64,000 bases of DNA from positions 2,256,001 to 2,320,000 of the forward strand of contig CM051026.1 of assembly GCA_027627225.1 (NCBI GenBank). The letters are read 5' to 3'. The DNA is from Congeria kusceri. Lineage: Eukaryota; Mollusca; Bivalvia; Myida; Dreissenidae. The notes beneath the pieces are model-generated. The model was not told the DNA's origin. It did no database searches and worked only from the letters and a program-made list of their open reading frames with translations. A program made the translations under genes and the position numbers. Below, in pieces: positions 1 to 10,469 of the stretch; within the stretch, counting starts at the first letter, position 1; every line of letters begins with the position of its first letter.

Positions 1-2
1 AG

Positions 3-95
3 ACCAAGCGTCATACAGCAGATATTCCAGATCATCGTCATGCATATTTTACGGAAGAAGCCGTAATACGCTGTGTAAAAGAATCGATTACATAG
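3..95 (+). CDS. Possible terminal exon running in from the left edge
   Basis: Frame 3 is open from the window edge to a TAG at 93-95 and encodes about 30 mostly polar residues, beginning TKRHTADIPDH. The left edge cuts it, so its start is unknown. Downstream sequence (about 100-1270) resembles the 3' flank of the peptidase-like gene at 26.5-29.3 kb and of its pseudogene at 42.6 kb, so this may be the C-terminal end of a third, diverged family member. The residues align only weakly with that gene's C-terminus (shared R, T-A, I, D). A chance open stretch of this length is also possible. Seen: the open frame and the flank similarity. Inferred: the paralogy. Confidence 0.28.
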   Translation, partial: TKRHTADIPDHRHAYFTEEAVIRCVKESIT

Positions 96-99
96 ATAT

Positions 100-1270
100 A
101 TTCTATATCATGGAAAAAAAAAATATGCAATTACATTTAATGAATACATTTGCATATCTCAACCGTTGGTAAACTTGTACTTTTTTCGTGTCTTGAAATA
201 AAATTAGCATTATAAACATGTCTAACTTGCATTCAGTTGTTTATGTATTAGTGTTCTTTCTGAAGTTTTAAATTGTATTAACAATAAAACACCGTTGCAT
301 ATTTTTTTGCATATTGTATAATGGGCCTATGTACTTGAGTAATAATGAAACCGTATGCATAAACACATACGTTTATTAACTGTGTTTGGAAGTGCAATTT
401 ATTTATGAATTGTATTATTTATAAATGTTGAGAAAATTGCACATATTCGAAATATTTAACTTGTTATAATTTTGAAAGTTTATTTATTATCTAATTAATC
501 TGAATTGTTAAAGTGTATGCTTTCTGAGTTTATTTTGTCCGGATACACAATGTGTGTTGACAACAAATCATTCGCCTCAAACAAGTGTTAAGATTGTTGT
601 GATAAGCCTAAAAAAGATTCAGGAGATTGTTATAATTGCACTCATATTTGGATTATTTTATTGACATTTGATAATATTTAGTGAGCGCATTTGTTAAATG
701 TAATTTAAAATATGTTTGTTTAATTTTTATATTTGTACTTATCTATTATCCCTTGCTTTGTAAACTTATCATCGTACTTGAAGACGATTCATATTACTAA
801 AACACTCAACAACATGAATTTTTTTTTCTTTAAAGAACTAACGTGTTGGCAATTTTTTTAATTAACCTTTTACAGACTTATGGTGTCTCAACATGAGTAT
901 TGTCAGTTACAATGTTGTTTTATAGACATAATAGTGGCATACAATGGGATAGGACGTAAAAAAATAAAATAAAAATAAATGTGTTATGTATTCAAGTGTG
1001 TTGGACGTTTTTTTTATTAAAAATAATATGTACAATATGCATGTTTGCTGTTCAAAAATATTAAAACTTCAGTTTGATTTGATATAAACCATATTTCAGA
1101 TGACATTCGAAAATTCATTGAATGCATTTGTTAAATGTATATTCTTGACTTTGTTTTACTTTTGAACTTGTATTTGTCAAGCTTTTGTTCTTTGTACATT
1201 GTTCATCTTACATGCTCTCGAAGACAAATCTATCAAAATCTCAATAAATGAATTACGTTTTTACTTAATT
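100..1270 (+). repeat. Third, diverged copy of the peptidase-gene 3' flank
   Basis: Ordered blocks match the 3' flanks after 29254 and after 43440. Examples are AAGTGTATGCTTTC near 510 and 43820, GCATTTGTTAAATGT near 690 and 43970, ATGGTGT..AACAT near 880, 30010 and 44155, and GTACTTGAAGACGA..TCA near 775, 31060 and 45045. The matches are collinear but interrupted, so this copy is older than the A/B pair. No coding sequence is seen here. Confidence 0.5.
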
Positions 1271-1959
1271 AAACTTACAGGGATAAAATATATTTGTCTG
1301 CTTATAATATTTTTTTCCATATATAATTTTTTGTGATTTTGTAGCATAAAACACAGAAGCATTTTGATATAAACATCAGTGTTAAAGTTATTTAATGTAA
1401 AAAGGTTCCAGTTCGCAATGGCTTTGTATAATTTACTATTGCTCGGGTAAAACTATTGGACGCCTTGTGCTGATAATATGAAATTATTTATTAATCATTT
1501 GACTTTGCATTCATTTTGATTATTTATTTTGCAAAATCTAAGTATAAACTGTAAGGTGGTTTTAGTCTTGAAGCAGGTTTAAATGAATCCAGAACGCGTT
1601 GCTTTAAAACGCAGATTATGATTTGCGTGATCGGTACGGTTCCAGATGGCGGCTATGTTGGTTAGTTAAGAAAAAAGCATCATATTTTTCAGCTCCCTTG
1701 TGGTCAATTTACTATTCTGAACCCAAAGATTGTTAACCTTTGGTCGATGTAGCAAACACTATACACTAAAAATCGAAATGCTTAAGGTTCTTATTTGATT
1801 TTGCAAATAGCTGTACAGAAACAAATATAAATATTACCACAAGGTCAGGTACAATGACAACATTTACAGCAAGTAGTATACACTTATTCAAAAGACAGAC
1901 GTTGTCAAAAATACAATTTAAGCACCAAAATGTCTTTTTTTTAGGCCCCTACCATCAAT
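1271..1959. other. AT-rich non-coding stretch
   Basis: No convincing exon, RNA gene or repeat was recognised. The stretch is AT-rich apart from a more mixed patch near 1590-1670. Confidence 0.5.
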
Positions 1960-2495
1960 AACTATGTCCAGCATTTGAGGATTTTCAAATAACTTACCAG
2001 AAATGTTAAGCATAATGACACGGTGTGTCGCGCGCAGGAACCAAGATTCTAGGTCCAAGGTCAAGGTCACACTTAAAGGTCAAAGCTCAATTATAAAAAT
2101 TTTAGCCTTCTATCCCTGTCCGGAGCATAATTGTGACCAGCATGGAAGGAATTTTAAATAACTTGCCACAAGTGTTGAACTTGGTGAGACGGTGTGTCGC
2201 TCGTAAGAACCAGATCCCAAGGTGCAAGGTTAATGTCACACTGAAATTTCAAATGTCAAATATAAGAATTTAAGCCAGAGACACTGTCCGGAGCATACTT
2301 TTGTCTACCATGGATGGAATTTCAAATAACTTGGCACAAGTGTTAATCATGGTGAGACGGTGTGTCGAGCGCATGAAACACGTCCCTAGGTCCAAGATCA
2401 AGGTCACATTTAAAGGTCAAATGTCAAAAATAAGAAGTTAAGCCTTCTATCCCTGTCCGGAGAATAATTTTGTCCTGCATGGAAGGAATGGCCAT
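1960..2495. repeat. Tandem ~169-bp TCAAGGTCA-rich repeat
   Basis: Diverged units begin near 1950, 2118, 2288 and 2456, each with TGTCCGGAGCATAA or a variant, then an AAATAACTTGGCA block, a GAGACGGTGTGTCG block and an AAGGTCAAGGTCACA block. Spacing is about 168-170 bp. The same unit recurs at 2990-3300, 4310-4610 and 59540-60110. Similar units are, from memory, abundant in bivalve genomes. Each unit carries an extended nuclear-receptor half-site (TCAAGGTCA), which may simply reflect the repeat consensus. Confidence 0.75.
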
Positions 2496-2960
2496 TAGAA
2501 ATCTTGTGTCGATTTAACCTCTTGACATTGGTGACCTCTCGGTCGGGTTTGGTCTTGGCCTTGGGGTCAGCCCGGCTGGCAGCGTGGCCGTACTTGTATT
2601 TCTTGATGCTGTCGGGGGTGATGCCGTTTTTGATGAACTGTGATAACTGTTTCTTGCACAGGTCCTCATAGTACAGCTTGTCCATGTCCTCGGACACGTG
2701 TCTGTCGAAGTTGTGGGAGGACATGAACCTCCTCTTTTAAACCCTTGCTCTCCGCTTCATAACCAGGTAAACGCTTTGTTGTGCGTGAGATGTCGATGCC
2801 AGAGTCAGCGCTGCATTGTGGGCGCCGAACACGCGGGCGACGGTGGTGCTCACGTGGCCGACTTCCTCCATCTAGAAAGCGTATTCTTTCACCTCCGTGT
2901 TGCCAAGTGTTTTCTATGGGTTCCTTATCGTGGTGTGTTTTATGTATTCCGTTATTTTGA
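2496..2960 (-). pseudogene. RPL5: Ribosomal protein L5 (uL18) pseudogene fragment, copy 1
   Basis: On the minus strand the translation resembles the C-terminal third of ribosomal protein L5, the 60S protein that binds 5S rRNA. In order there is a TTKRLPGYEAES block (family: STKRFPGYDSES), a DLCKKQLSQFIKNGITPDS block (family: KKQFSQYIKN-VTPD), then HAASRADPKAKTKPDREV and VKRLNRHKIS. The match switches frame near 2720 and stops short of the L5 C-terminus, where the sequence joins the neighbouring tandem repeat. No introns lie within the matched region, as expected of a processed copy. It is one of three head-to-tail copies spaced about 1.25-1.3 kb apart. Fragment length, frameshift and fusion to repeats exclude a working gene. 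Confidence 0.75.
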
Positions 2961-2964
2961 ACAG

Positions 2965-3755
2965 AACACAACGTGGTAACCATAATAACAAGATGTGCCT
3001 CCCGCATAATCTATGTCCATAGTCAAGGTCACTTTAAGATCAAAGATCAAGTATATGAATTAAGTCCATGGATTCTGTCTGGAAAATAATTTTGTCCGGA
3101 ATGAACTTTTTTCAAATAACTTGGCAGAAATGGTAAGCATTATGAGACCGCATGTGGCGTTCAAGGGTCAAGTCTGTAGCTGAAAGGTCTAGGTCATTAA
3201 TCAAGGTCAAAAGTCAAATAATTTTCCAGAGCATAATATTGTCATGCATGCAGGGATTTTCAGATAAATTGGCAGAAATGATCACAATCACCAGTTGATG
3301 AGTTGCGTGCACAAAACTGACTTGTGAAGTTAGTTAATTACTTCCCTTAATTCAGGAGTGTACAAAGCATAATTCAAAAATGATAAAAGGCATTTTATTG
3401 ATTTTGCCCAGAATGAATTAAGAGAGCAAGTGTAAGTGAAGCATACAAGAACCATAACTCAGAATTGCCTTAAAGTTTAAATTACTGCCCTTTATTAATT
3501 TTGTGTCAGGACTAAAACTAGATTGTGATATCCAAATTACTCCACACAATAAGAGAATACATTAGCATAAAGTAAACTATAAAAGGACAATGTTCTTTCT
3601 GCAAAATTATTAGTATGCAGACAGAAACAGCGGCGCCATGAAGAAATGGCTGCATAGGTGGGGGCAACCGTGTCTGTGGACTCATGTCGAGTTTCTTTAT
3701 AATGTGATACAAGAGAAAAATATGGTCGGACCGGCAGTCTACTTTTCGTCGTCGT
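2965..3755. repeat. Unit of the L5-bearing tandem module (spacer 1)
   Basis: This spacer matches 4290-4960 almost block for block: ATGTCCATAGTCAAGGTCAC, the CATGTGGCGTTCAAGGGTCA block, a stretch with GGACTAAAACTAG, and the block CTGCATAGGTGGGGGCAACC near 3650. Its first half is the TCAAGGTCA-type repeat. A related but L5-free copy lies at 59540-60330. No coding sequence is seen. Confidence 0.75.
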
Positions 3756-4275
3756 CGGCTTCTAGTTCTTTATAAATGCCTTCCTCTGGCGCACGCGGTT
3801 GTCCTCCTGGCCCTTAAAAATATTGTGTCGAGTTCACCTCTTGACATTGGTGACCTCTCTGTCGGGTTTGGTCTTAGCCTTGGGGTCAGCCCGGCTGGCA
3901 TCGTGACCGTTCTTGAACTTCTTGATGCTGTCGGGGGTGATGCCGTGTTTGTTGATGAACTGTGATAACTGTTTCTCGCACAGGTCCTCCTCCAACAGCT
4001 TGTGCATGTCCTGGGACACGTGTTTGTCGAAGATGTGGGAGGAGATGAACATCCTCTTTTAAACCCTTGCTCTCCGCTTCATAACCAGGTAAACGCTTCG
4101 TTTGTAGGGGGAGTCGATGCCAGAGTCAAATGGGCGCCGAATACGCGGGCAACGGTGGTGCTCACGTCACGTGGCCGACGTCCTCCATATAGAACGCGTC
4201 TTCTTTCACCTCCGTTTTGCCAGGTGTTTTCTATGGGTTTATTATCCAAGTATGTTTTATGTATTCCGTTTTTTT
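3756..4275 (-). pseudogene. RPL5: Ribosomal protein L5 pseudogene fragment, copy 2
   Basis: Minus-strand L5-like sequence covers the same part of the protein as copy 1. It has DLCEKQLSQFINKHGITPDS, a three-base insertion relative to copies 1 and 3, then ASRADPKAKTKPDREVTNV. Upstream on this strand, the block equivalent to GYEAESKGLK is present but in another frame, and the region equivalent to the L5 VFGALKGA motif is disrupted by a deletion relative to copy 1. The lysine-rich C-terminal tail is recognisable near 3756-3820 but degraded. It sits in the middle of the three-copy tandem array and shares both flanks with copies 1 and 3, so it arose by tandem duplication of an already dead retrocopy. 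Confidence 0.75.
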
Positions 4276-5000
4276 TAAACAGAACACAACGTGGTAACCA
4301 TTATAAGAAGATGTGTCGCCCGCAAAAACTATGTCCATAGTCAAGGTCACTTAAAGAACAAAGATCAAGTATAATAATTAAGTCCATGGATTCTGTATGG
4401 AGCATAATTTTGTCCGGCATGAACTTTTTTCAAATAACTTAGCAGAAGTGGTAAGCATTATAAGACCGCATGTGGCGTTCAAGGGTCAAGTCTGTAGCTG
4501 AAAGGTCAAGGTAATTAATCAATATCAAAGGTCAAATCATTTTTAAGAGTATAATATTATCATGCATGCAGGGATTTTCAGATAAATTGGCAGAAATAAT
4601 CACAATCACCACATGATGTGTTGCGTGCACAAAACTGACTTGATAAAAATGATAAAAGGCATTTTATTGATTTTGCACAGAATGATTTAAAATAGCAAGT
4701 GTAAGTGAAGCATACAAGAACCATAACTCATTATTGCCTTAAAGTTTTAATTACTGCCCATTTTTTGTCAGGACTAAAACTAGTTTGTGATATCCAAAAT
4801 ACTTCACACAATAAGAGAATACATTAGCAGAAAGTAAACTATAAAAGGACAATTCTCTTTTTGCAAAAAGTATTTGTATGCATACAGAAAAAGCGGCACC
4901 ATGTAGAAATGGCTGCATAGGTGGGGGCAACCGTGTCTGTGGACACATTTCTAGTTTCTTCGCAATGTGTTACAAGAGAAAAACATGTTCGGGCCGGCGT
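4276..5000. repeat. Unit of the L5-bearing tandem module (spacer 2)
   Basis: This is the same content and order as 2965-3755 but shorter by about 90 bases, lacking the block corresponding to 3325-3390. It includes a TCAAGGTCA-type half and the CTGCATAGGTGGGGGCAACC block near 4910. No gene is seen. Confidence 0.7.
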
Positions 5001-5530
5001 CCTACTCGTCGTCGTCGTCGGCTTCTAGTTTCTTTATAAATGCCTTCATCTGGCGCACGCGGTCGTCCTTCTGGCTCTTAGAAATCTTGTGTCGATTTCA
5101 CCTCTTGACATCGGTGACCTCTCTGTCGCGTTTGGTCTTGGCTTTGGGGTCAGCCCGGCTGGCATCGTGACCGTTCTTGTACTTCTTGATGCTGTCGGGG
5201 GTGATGCCGTTTTTGATGAACTGTGATAACTGTTTCTTGTACAGGTCCTCCTCCTACAGCTTGTGGATGTCCTCGGACACGTGTCTGTCGAAGTTGTGGA
5301 CGGAGATGAACCTCCTCTTTTAAACCCTTGCTCTCCGCTTCATAACCAGGTAAACGGTTCTTTCTGTGTGGGATGTCGATGCCAGAGTCAGCGCTGCATG
5401 TGCCCGCCGAACACGTGCGGAACGGTGGTGCTCATGAGGCCGACGTAGAACGCGTCTTCTTTCACCTCACCTATGGGTTCCTTATCGTGGTGTGTTTTAT
5501 GTATTCCGTTTTTTTAACATAACACATCTC
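5001..5530 (-). pseudogene. RPL5: Ribosomal protein L5 pseudogene fragment, copy 3 (has C-terminus)
   Basis: This is the most complete copy at the C-terminal end. On the minus strand the L5-like C-terminal block SQKDDRVRQMKAFIKKLEA (family: RKDRVAQKKASFLRAQ) runs into an acidic DDDDE tail and a TAG near 5006. Upstream come the ADPKAKTKPDREV-type block (changed here by point mutations), the KNGITPDSIKK block and the GYEAESKGLK block in a different frame. The N-terminal part of L5 is absent and the frame is broken between blocks. The intronless match supports an origin as a retrocopy. The functional L5 gene is not in this window. Confidence 0.75.
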
Positions 5531-5534
5531 CGTT

Positions 5535-6530
5535 GACATTTGTAATTGTTTGTAGTAATTACTATTTTAAATAAATTACGTACTGCATCTATGAAATGAA
5601 TGTGTCAAATGGCATTTTTCTAACATTTGATACAGGTGATTAAATTTGATAAATTATCATATGAGAGTGTTCGGTCCTAGTGAAATTCATGTTAGTGAGT
5701 CGTGAGACTTAGTCATGGATCTATTGAGTTTAATTATAACTTTCGTAGTTAAACTACTTACAATTAAATGAATATACTATATTTACTATCTTGCCAAACA
5801 AACTATTATTATAATTCTAAATTAAAGTACATATTATTCTAAATTTAACAATTTATATGCCCAGTATGTAATTCTTAATATACTAATATAATAATATAAA
5901 GGGTTGAAAGGAAATTAACATAGCACATATATGTTCGATATGTAATGTATCAAATCGTAATACAAATGACAAGGTGAGTAATCATATATCGATCAGGGCT
6001 GGTATTTATTAAGAATCTTTGTCGAAAATCTTACAATTCTAAAACTTGAATTGTGTGATGAATTTGACATTGAAGTTTACATATAACTCCGATCATAAAA
6101 GATGTAATATTTGCCATGCTTTGTATTCATAGCACAGTTTATCAAAAACAAATTCTAATTTTGACGTATTGTTATGCGGAGTTATGGCCCTGGACTTAAT
6201 ATCATACATTTGACTTTTTAGCCGTTTCCGCTCTCCAAGTCCAACATTGTTTATCCGATCTTCAACAAACGTGGTGAAAATCTTTGTTGGTATAAATTCT
6301 TGGTCAAGTTCAATAATCAACCAAAATCGCCAACTGTGACGATATGGCCATTGAATTATCAACAGTCAGCCTGTTAAGCCGTTTCCGCTTTCAATGTTTT
6401 TATCAGTTTTTATCGAATCTACTCTAAACGCAACCAATTGTCAGTGGGAATAGTTACCAAGAGTTTTCCTTGCGTGATTGATACGCTCCCCTAATTGGAA
6501 ATATGTTTGATTAAGGGAACCAAAGAGGTC
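5535..6530. other. AT-rich non-coding stretch
   Basis: No gene, RNA gene or clear repeat is recognised. The 89-codon minus-strand open frame near 6093-6362 has no motif and looks fortuitous. Confidence 0.5.
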
Positions 6531-6534
6531 TTAC

Positions 6535-6765
6535 TATGTTTTGAACCTTTTCTTTGAGTAGTTTTGTGTTTTGTATTCGCTATATGTTTTTTGTGTTGTG
6601 CTGTGTTGTTTTTGGCAATTGGTCACCTGCCCTAAATAAAGGACCTCGTGCTGATAATAAGATTTCTTTACTGCTGACGCAGCTGAGGTTTCACTTTGTA
6701 TCATATTTAGTAGTTTGTGAAATGGTCTTACTTGTCGAATGTTTGTGGCCAGTGTAATCCAGACG
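6535..6765 (+). repeat. Dispersed repeat family A, partial copy
   Basis: The order of blocks TTGTGTTGT..TTGGCAATTGGTCA..AATAAAGGACCT..GATAATAAGATTTCT..ACTGCTG..GTTTCA..TATATTTA is shared with 35405-35720, 36862-37085 and 37905-38170. This copy lacks the 5' head (CTAAGTGTGAGGTTC) present in the others. It is likely an unclassified short interspersed element. Confidence 0.6.
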
Positions 6766-6769
6766 TCGT

Positions 6770-8255
6770 TAACTTGGTAGTTAGATGTGAAATTGAGATT
6801 CACATGGTGCTTCAAAAACATATATGCCATAATATTATTTTTAGTATGTATCGTTGTTTTTTTTTCTTTTCTTGAGTTCTTGAACATCTGTTTCAGTTAC
6901 ATCACTGACCAATTCTTAATTTTTTGTTCTTTTTTTTCCCCTAATATTTTGAATATTGGTATACGTTGTAGTCAATTTATCTTTTGGAACATGAACATGT
7001 GGTTATCGACAGTAAAACGGTATATTACCATCATTACGATGTTCTTTTATTGTTTAGTGAATTTTAAAATGTTTCATATTAGTAATATCAGTTGGGTGTT
7101 TGATAATCCCGATCTATGACATCAAGATCTTGTTATTTTTTGTCTTCCGTTACTTTCATATATTTTGTAGTTTGTTCTTGGAGTTATATAATTCTTTTAT
7201 TGGTGGACTAGTTGGTTTGGGCCAAGAGACATGCGTCATTAGTTGCGTTTTCAAGCTTCGTAGTTTATCATTATGTACTTTATATAATACATTATTTCCT
7301 TGTATATTCAATAAAAGTATGTGTTTAATATAATTCTAATAATTATATAATTACTATAATATATACCAATACATAATTTTATAAAACATAAGGTTAATAT
7401 GCAGCGTACCTATATAATTGAGTACAGTGTATTGTGTTCGAACCTGAACAGTTTTTAACATTTGTTTGAGTTATAATCAAAGTCATTTTTGATTAACTAA
7501 AAGCATTTTGGTTCTTAACTTGTATTTTTGATCCTGGGTATGTTTGTGTAAATGCATACTACTTCGTGTTAATGATTGAATTGTAACAGTATCTTTCTTG
7601 TGGTCATTTTCTTATTTCCTTTGTTGTTTCTGTACAGCTATTAACTGTCCGACTATCAAACACATGGGATAAGAACCTAAAGCCTCTGGATTTTTAGTGC
7701 TTATGGATCGCAAAAAAGGACCAGGGGGGTAGCAATATCGAGGGTTCAGAACAGCGATCAATACTTTGATTGTTGTAGTATGGGTTGCTTCTGGTATATA
7801 GAGAATATTATGTGAGTGTTTCATACATATCAAGTTTTTTGTGCGAGACTGAGAAACCCTGCGCTATCCTGTTTCGAGCCGAGAATGAACAACGTGATAT
7901 TTAGCCAACATTTATATACAATTCTGTTAGTCCTATTACGGTGTGCTCATAAATCATGTAAACGACGTAAAAATATGTCGAAAAATAACAAGGTTTTGGT
8001 TTCACAAGTTTTTAGTTGCTGAAAACGTCATCATTGTTTTGACGTCACATTGAGATACATTTCCTTATATAAATAACGTGTGCTCATAACAGCGATCAAA
8101 TAAAGCTAAAGTCAATACGAGGTGTTGTTATCCGATCTCTTTCTAGTAATATATATTGTATTTCTTTGGCCACCTGTACTGTTTAATTCGTTGCGAAACT
8201 GTAAGTATTGTTAGTACGATGCGCTGAATATGCTTACTTCGTAAATAAACGTTAT
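6770..8255. other. AT-rich non-coding stretch
   Basis: Several hydrophobic open frames (6787-7119, 7100-7333) reflect T-rich sequence and lack motifs or codon structure. A single AATAAA lies near 7308. Nothing else was recognised. Confidence 0.45.
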
Positions 8256-8478
8256 GTTCTGTTAAAGACCTGTTTTCTGTTAAAGACCTGTTTTCTGTTA
8301 AAGACCTGTTTTCTGTTAAAGACCTGTTTTCTGTTAAAGACCTGTTTTCTGTTAAAGACCTGTTTTCTGTTAAAGACCTGTTTTCTGTTAAAGACCTGTT
8401 TTCTGTTAAAGACCTGTTTTCTGTTAAAGACCTGTTTTCTGTTAAAGACCTGTTTTCTGTTAATGACCTGTTTTCGTA
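8255..8478. repeat. 18-bp minisatellite, about 12 copies
   Basis: The unit CTGTTAAAGACCTGTTTT is repeated about 12 times with almost no divergence; the first and last units are slightly altered (the last has TTAATGACC). Because 18 is divisible by three, both strands stay open (LLKTCF and TENRSL repeats). These open frames are a by-product of the array, not evidence for a gene. Near identity of units points to recent expansion or homogenisation. Confidence 0.95.
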
Positions 8479-8479
8479 A

Positions 8480-8999
8480 TAACGATGATGCATTAGCTGT
8501 TGTTTTACTTTAAAATATGTTATAACTACTTTCACTGAATGCATGTTATTGTACTTATATTTATTTGCCAAAGACAGTAAGTTTGCAGTTAATTGTTCCC
8601 ACACACAATTAGATATATTAACCAAAAAAAATATAGCATTGCCGTGTATTCGATATGTAAATGAAAATTAATCACACCCAACAAACCTTTATAACTGTGT
8701 ATACTATTTGTTTTGTTGTTGTTTTTGTCGCCTATTTCATTGTTTTTGCTGTGTTTTGTAATTGGCTCAAGATGAGGTTTAGTGGCCCATTGTTGTCATT
8801 CCTCCTTTCACTTTAATCACATTCTCCTCTGACTAACCGGTTGGTGGAAATAAAATATGTTTCCTAAATAGTGCACGCATACAATATTATAGTTAATTCA
8901 GTATTACACATTGATCAATTTGTTACTTACATTCACTTCATAATGATGAATAAAAGAACAAACAATTCAAAAGTGCAAACTGTTTTGTTTTGTTCTATA
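8480..8999. other. Non-coding stretch
   Basis: No gene or repeat is recognised between the minisatellite and the repeat pair that follows. Confidence 0.45.
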
Positions 9000-9430
9000 A
9001 GCCGAAGGCCTAGGTTGACATCACTCCTCGAGGAGGGTGTGGAGTAATATTTACTATACCAAACAAAACAAACCTGTTGTTCAGAGAAAAAACTAGCCAA
9101 GTTCATGCAGACCAACATTTTCAACACATTTTTACAAGCGTCTATTGATAAAAAGGTGCGCGGTATACCAGGAAATCTCCAGTTGCTATTTTGTATCAAT
9201 TTCTGAAGTCACACGTAGACAACCATCATTGATTGTTTAAATACATATTAATAAGCGCCTATCGATAATTAGCTAATTGGTTATTCCCGGAAAACACCAG
9301 TTGCTATTTTAGGCCCACGCGCGGGGTATATTACATTTCAACGCAATGGCATATTATCATTTATGTAGGGACTGGTATAAGTGATTTTAAAATAGGAAAG
9401 CGAAGTGAGGTATAAAAGTCGCAAATATAT
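9000..9430 (+). repeat. ~430-bp dispersed repeat, copy 1
   Basis: Blocks match copy 2 at about 9770-10190 in the same order: GGTTGACATCACTC (copy 2: GAGTGATGTCAACCGAGG, which reads inverted), then GTTGCTATTTTA.GCC, GCGCGGGGTATATTA, CATTTCAACGC..TGGCATATTA and GCGAAGTGAGGTATAA. No coding capacity is seen. Confidence 0.55.
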
Positions 9431-9730
9431 ATTACATTTTATATTTCGGATTTTGGTGATTATTGACTAAATACATTTAGACGTTATGTTAAATAGAACA
9501 ACCTAATTAATATATGAGTAATACAATTTCTGTAATTTTACTGTAACGCTTATGCTACCACTCATATTTTATAATTGCTAATATCCAATATTAATTGTGT
9601 TAATTGATCATTTGATTTGTATGTGAATAAAATATGTGCACTCTCATTTTTTACAAATAAAACAGTAAGTCAATTAACACTGACATTTCAACACTAGCAT
9701 TGTTCACTACGCAAAAGTGTCATATTATAT

Positions 9731-9844
9731 AAATATCATAGGCATTTAAGGGGTATATTAAATATTGCACCCCGATGAGAGTGATGTCAACCGAGGCGGA
9801 GTGGGGCAATATTTAATATACCCCTTAACATGCCTGTGATATTT
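9731..9844. repeat. Near-perfect inverted repeat (hairpin)
   Basis: The left arm is 9731-9768 and the right arm 9806-9844, separated by about 37 bases. The inner 20 bases of the arms (GGGGTATATTAAATATTGC and its complement) pair perfectly; the outer part (AAATATCA.AGGCAT..TAAG) has two or three differences. The loop contains GAGTGATGTCAACCGAGG. Confidence 0.85.
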
Positions 9845-10190
9845 ATTTTATTATATCGAACAAAAATACTCTAATTCAAAGAACAAACAAGTCGTTCATT
9901 GTAAACTTAAGTTTGTTGTTGGAAAATCAAGCGCTCATCGACATTGATTTTTTTTAAATACACTATAATAACCGCCTACTGATTATTAGTTAATACGGAT
10001 TTCTTGGAAAACCCGAGTTGCTATTTTAAAGCCTAGTGCGGGTCATATTTTAATCAAGCGCGGGGTATATTAAAAATTAAACCAGGCTTGGTGTATATTA
10101 CTTTCCAACGCCGTGACATATTAAATGTATGCAGGGATGGGTATATGCGATTTAACAATGTGAAAACGATGTGAGGTATAATAATTCATA
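9731..10190 (+). repeat. ~430-bp dispersed repeat, copy 2, with hairpin head
   Basis: This copy shares GAGTTGCTATTTTA, GCGCGGGGTATATTA, TTTCCAACGCCGTGACATATTA and GATGTGAGGTATAA blocks with copy 1. Its start forms the inverted repeat 9731-9844, annotated separately. It lacks any open frame of note. Confidence 0.55.
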
Positions 10191-10452
10191 AGAACAATTC
10201 ATCTAGTTTAAGAAAGCGTAAAAAGTTTTAAAATCGTATTGACAAAACCAAAGGTATTTTGAAATATGCAATATACAATTTAAATATCGATTCCTAATTG
10301 CGTGGATACGTTTACCTTTAGTCAATAGTTCGTACCAGCATTATATTGACTTTCTTGTAATTCAAAACGAAGGTCAGGCGAGAATTGTAAAACAAAGATC
10401 ATAATTATTTAAATATATATCGGTGGGTCTATTCTAAAGTTATCAATTCAAA

Positions 10453-10468
10453 ATGGCTTCTTATGCAG
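10453..10468 (+). CDS. Candidate short first coding exon (start plus donor)
   Basis: The sequence CAAAATGGCTTCTTATGCAG is followed directly by GTACGTG, so a good start context runs into a donor consensus after 16 coding bases, leaving phase 1. A TATA-like string (AAATATATAT) lies about 35 bases upstream. Phase 1 is what the exon starting at 26539 requires, so in principle this could be the first exon of the peptidase-like gene, but the intron would be 16 kb and hold several transposons. Short start-plus-donor strings also occur by chance, so the call is weak and needs transcript evidence. Confidence 0.2.
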
Positions 10469-10469
10469 G

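Noticed and set aside
2410..3007. A working ribosomal protein L5 gene
   Set aside because: Only the C-terminal part is present, in two frames, and it is fused to tandem repeats; two equally broken copies follow.
6787..7333. Membrane protein genes from two hydrophobic open frames
   Set aside because: The hydrophobicity comes from T-rich sequence; there is no conserved motif, splice structure or codon pattern.
8255..8478. CRISPR array
   Set aside because: The repeats are contiguous 18-mers with no unique spacers, and the sequence is eukaryotic.
8143..8625. 160-codon minus-strand and 101-codon plus-strand open frames
   Set aside because: Both are translations of the 18-bp minisatellite, whose period is divisible by three; the flanks show no coding signal.
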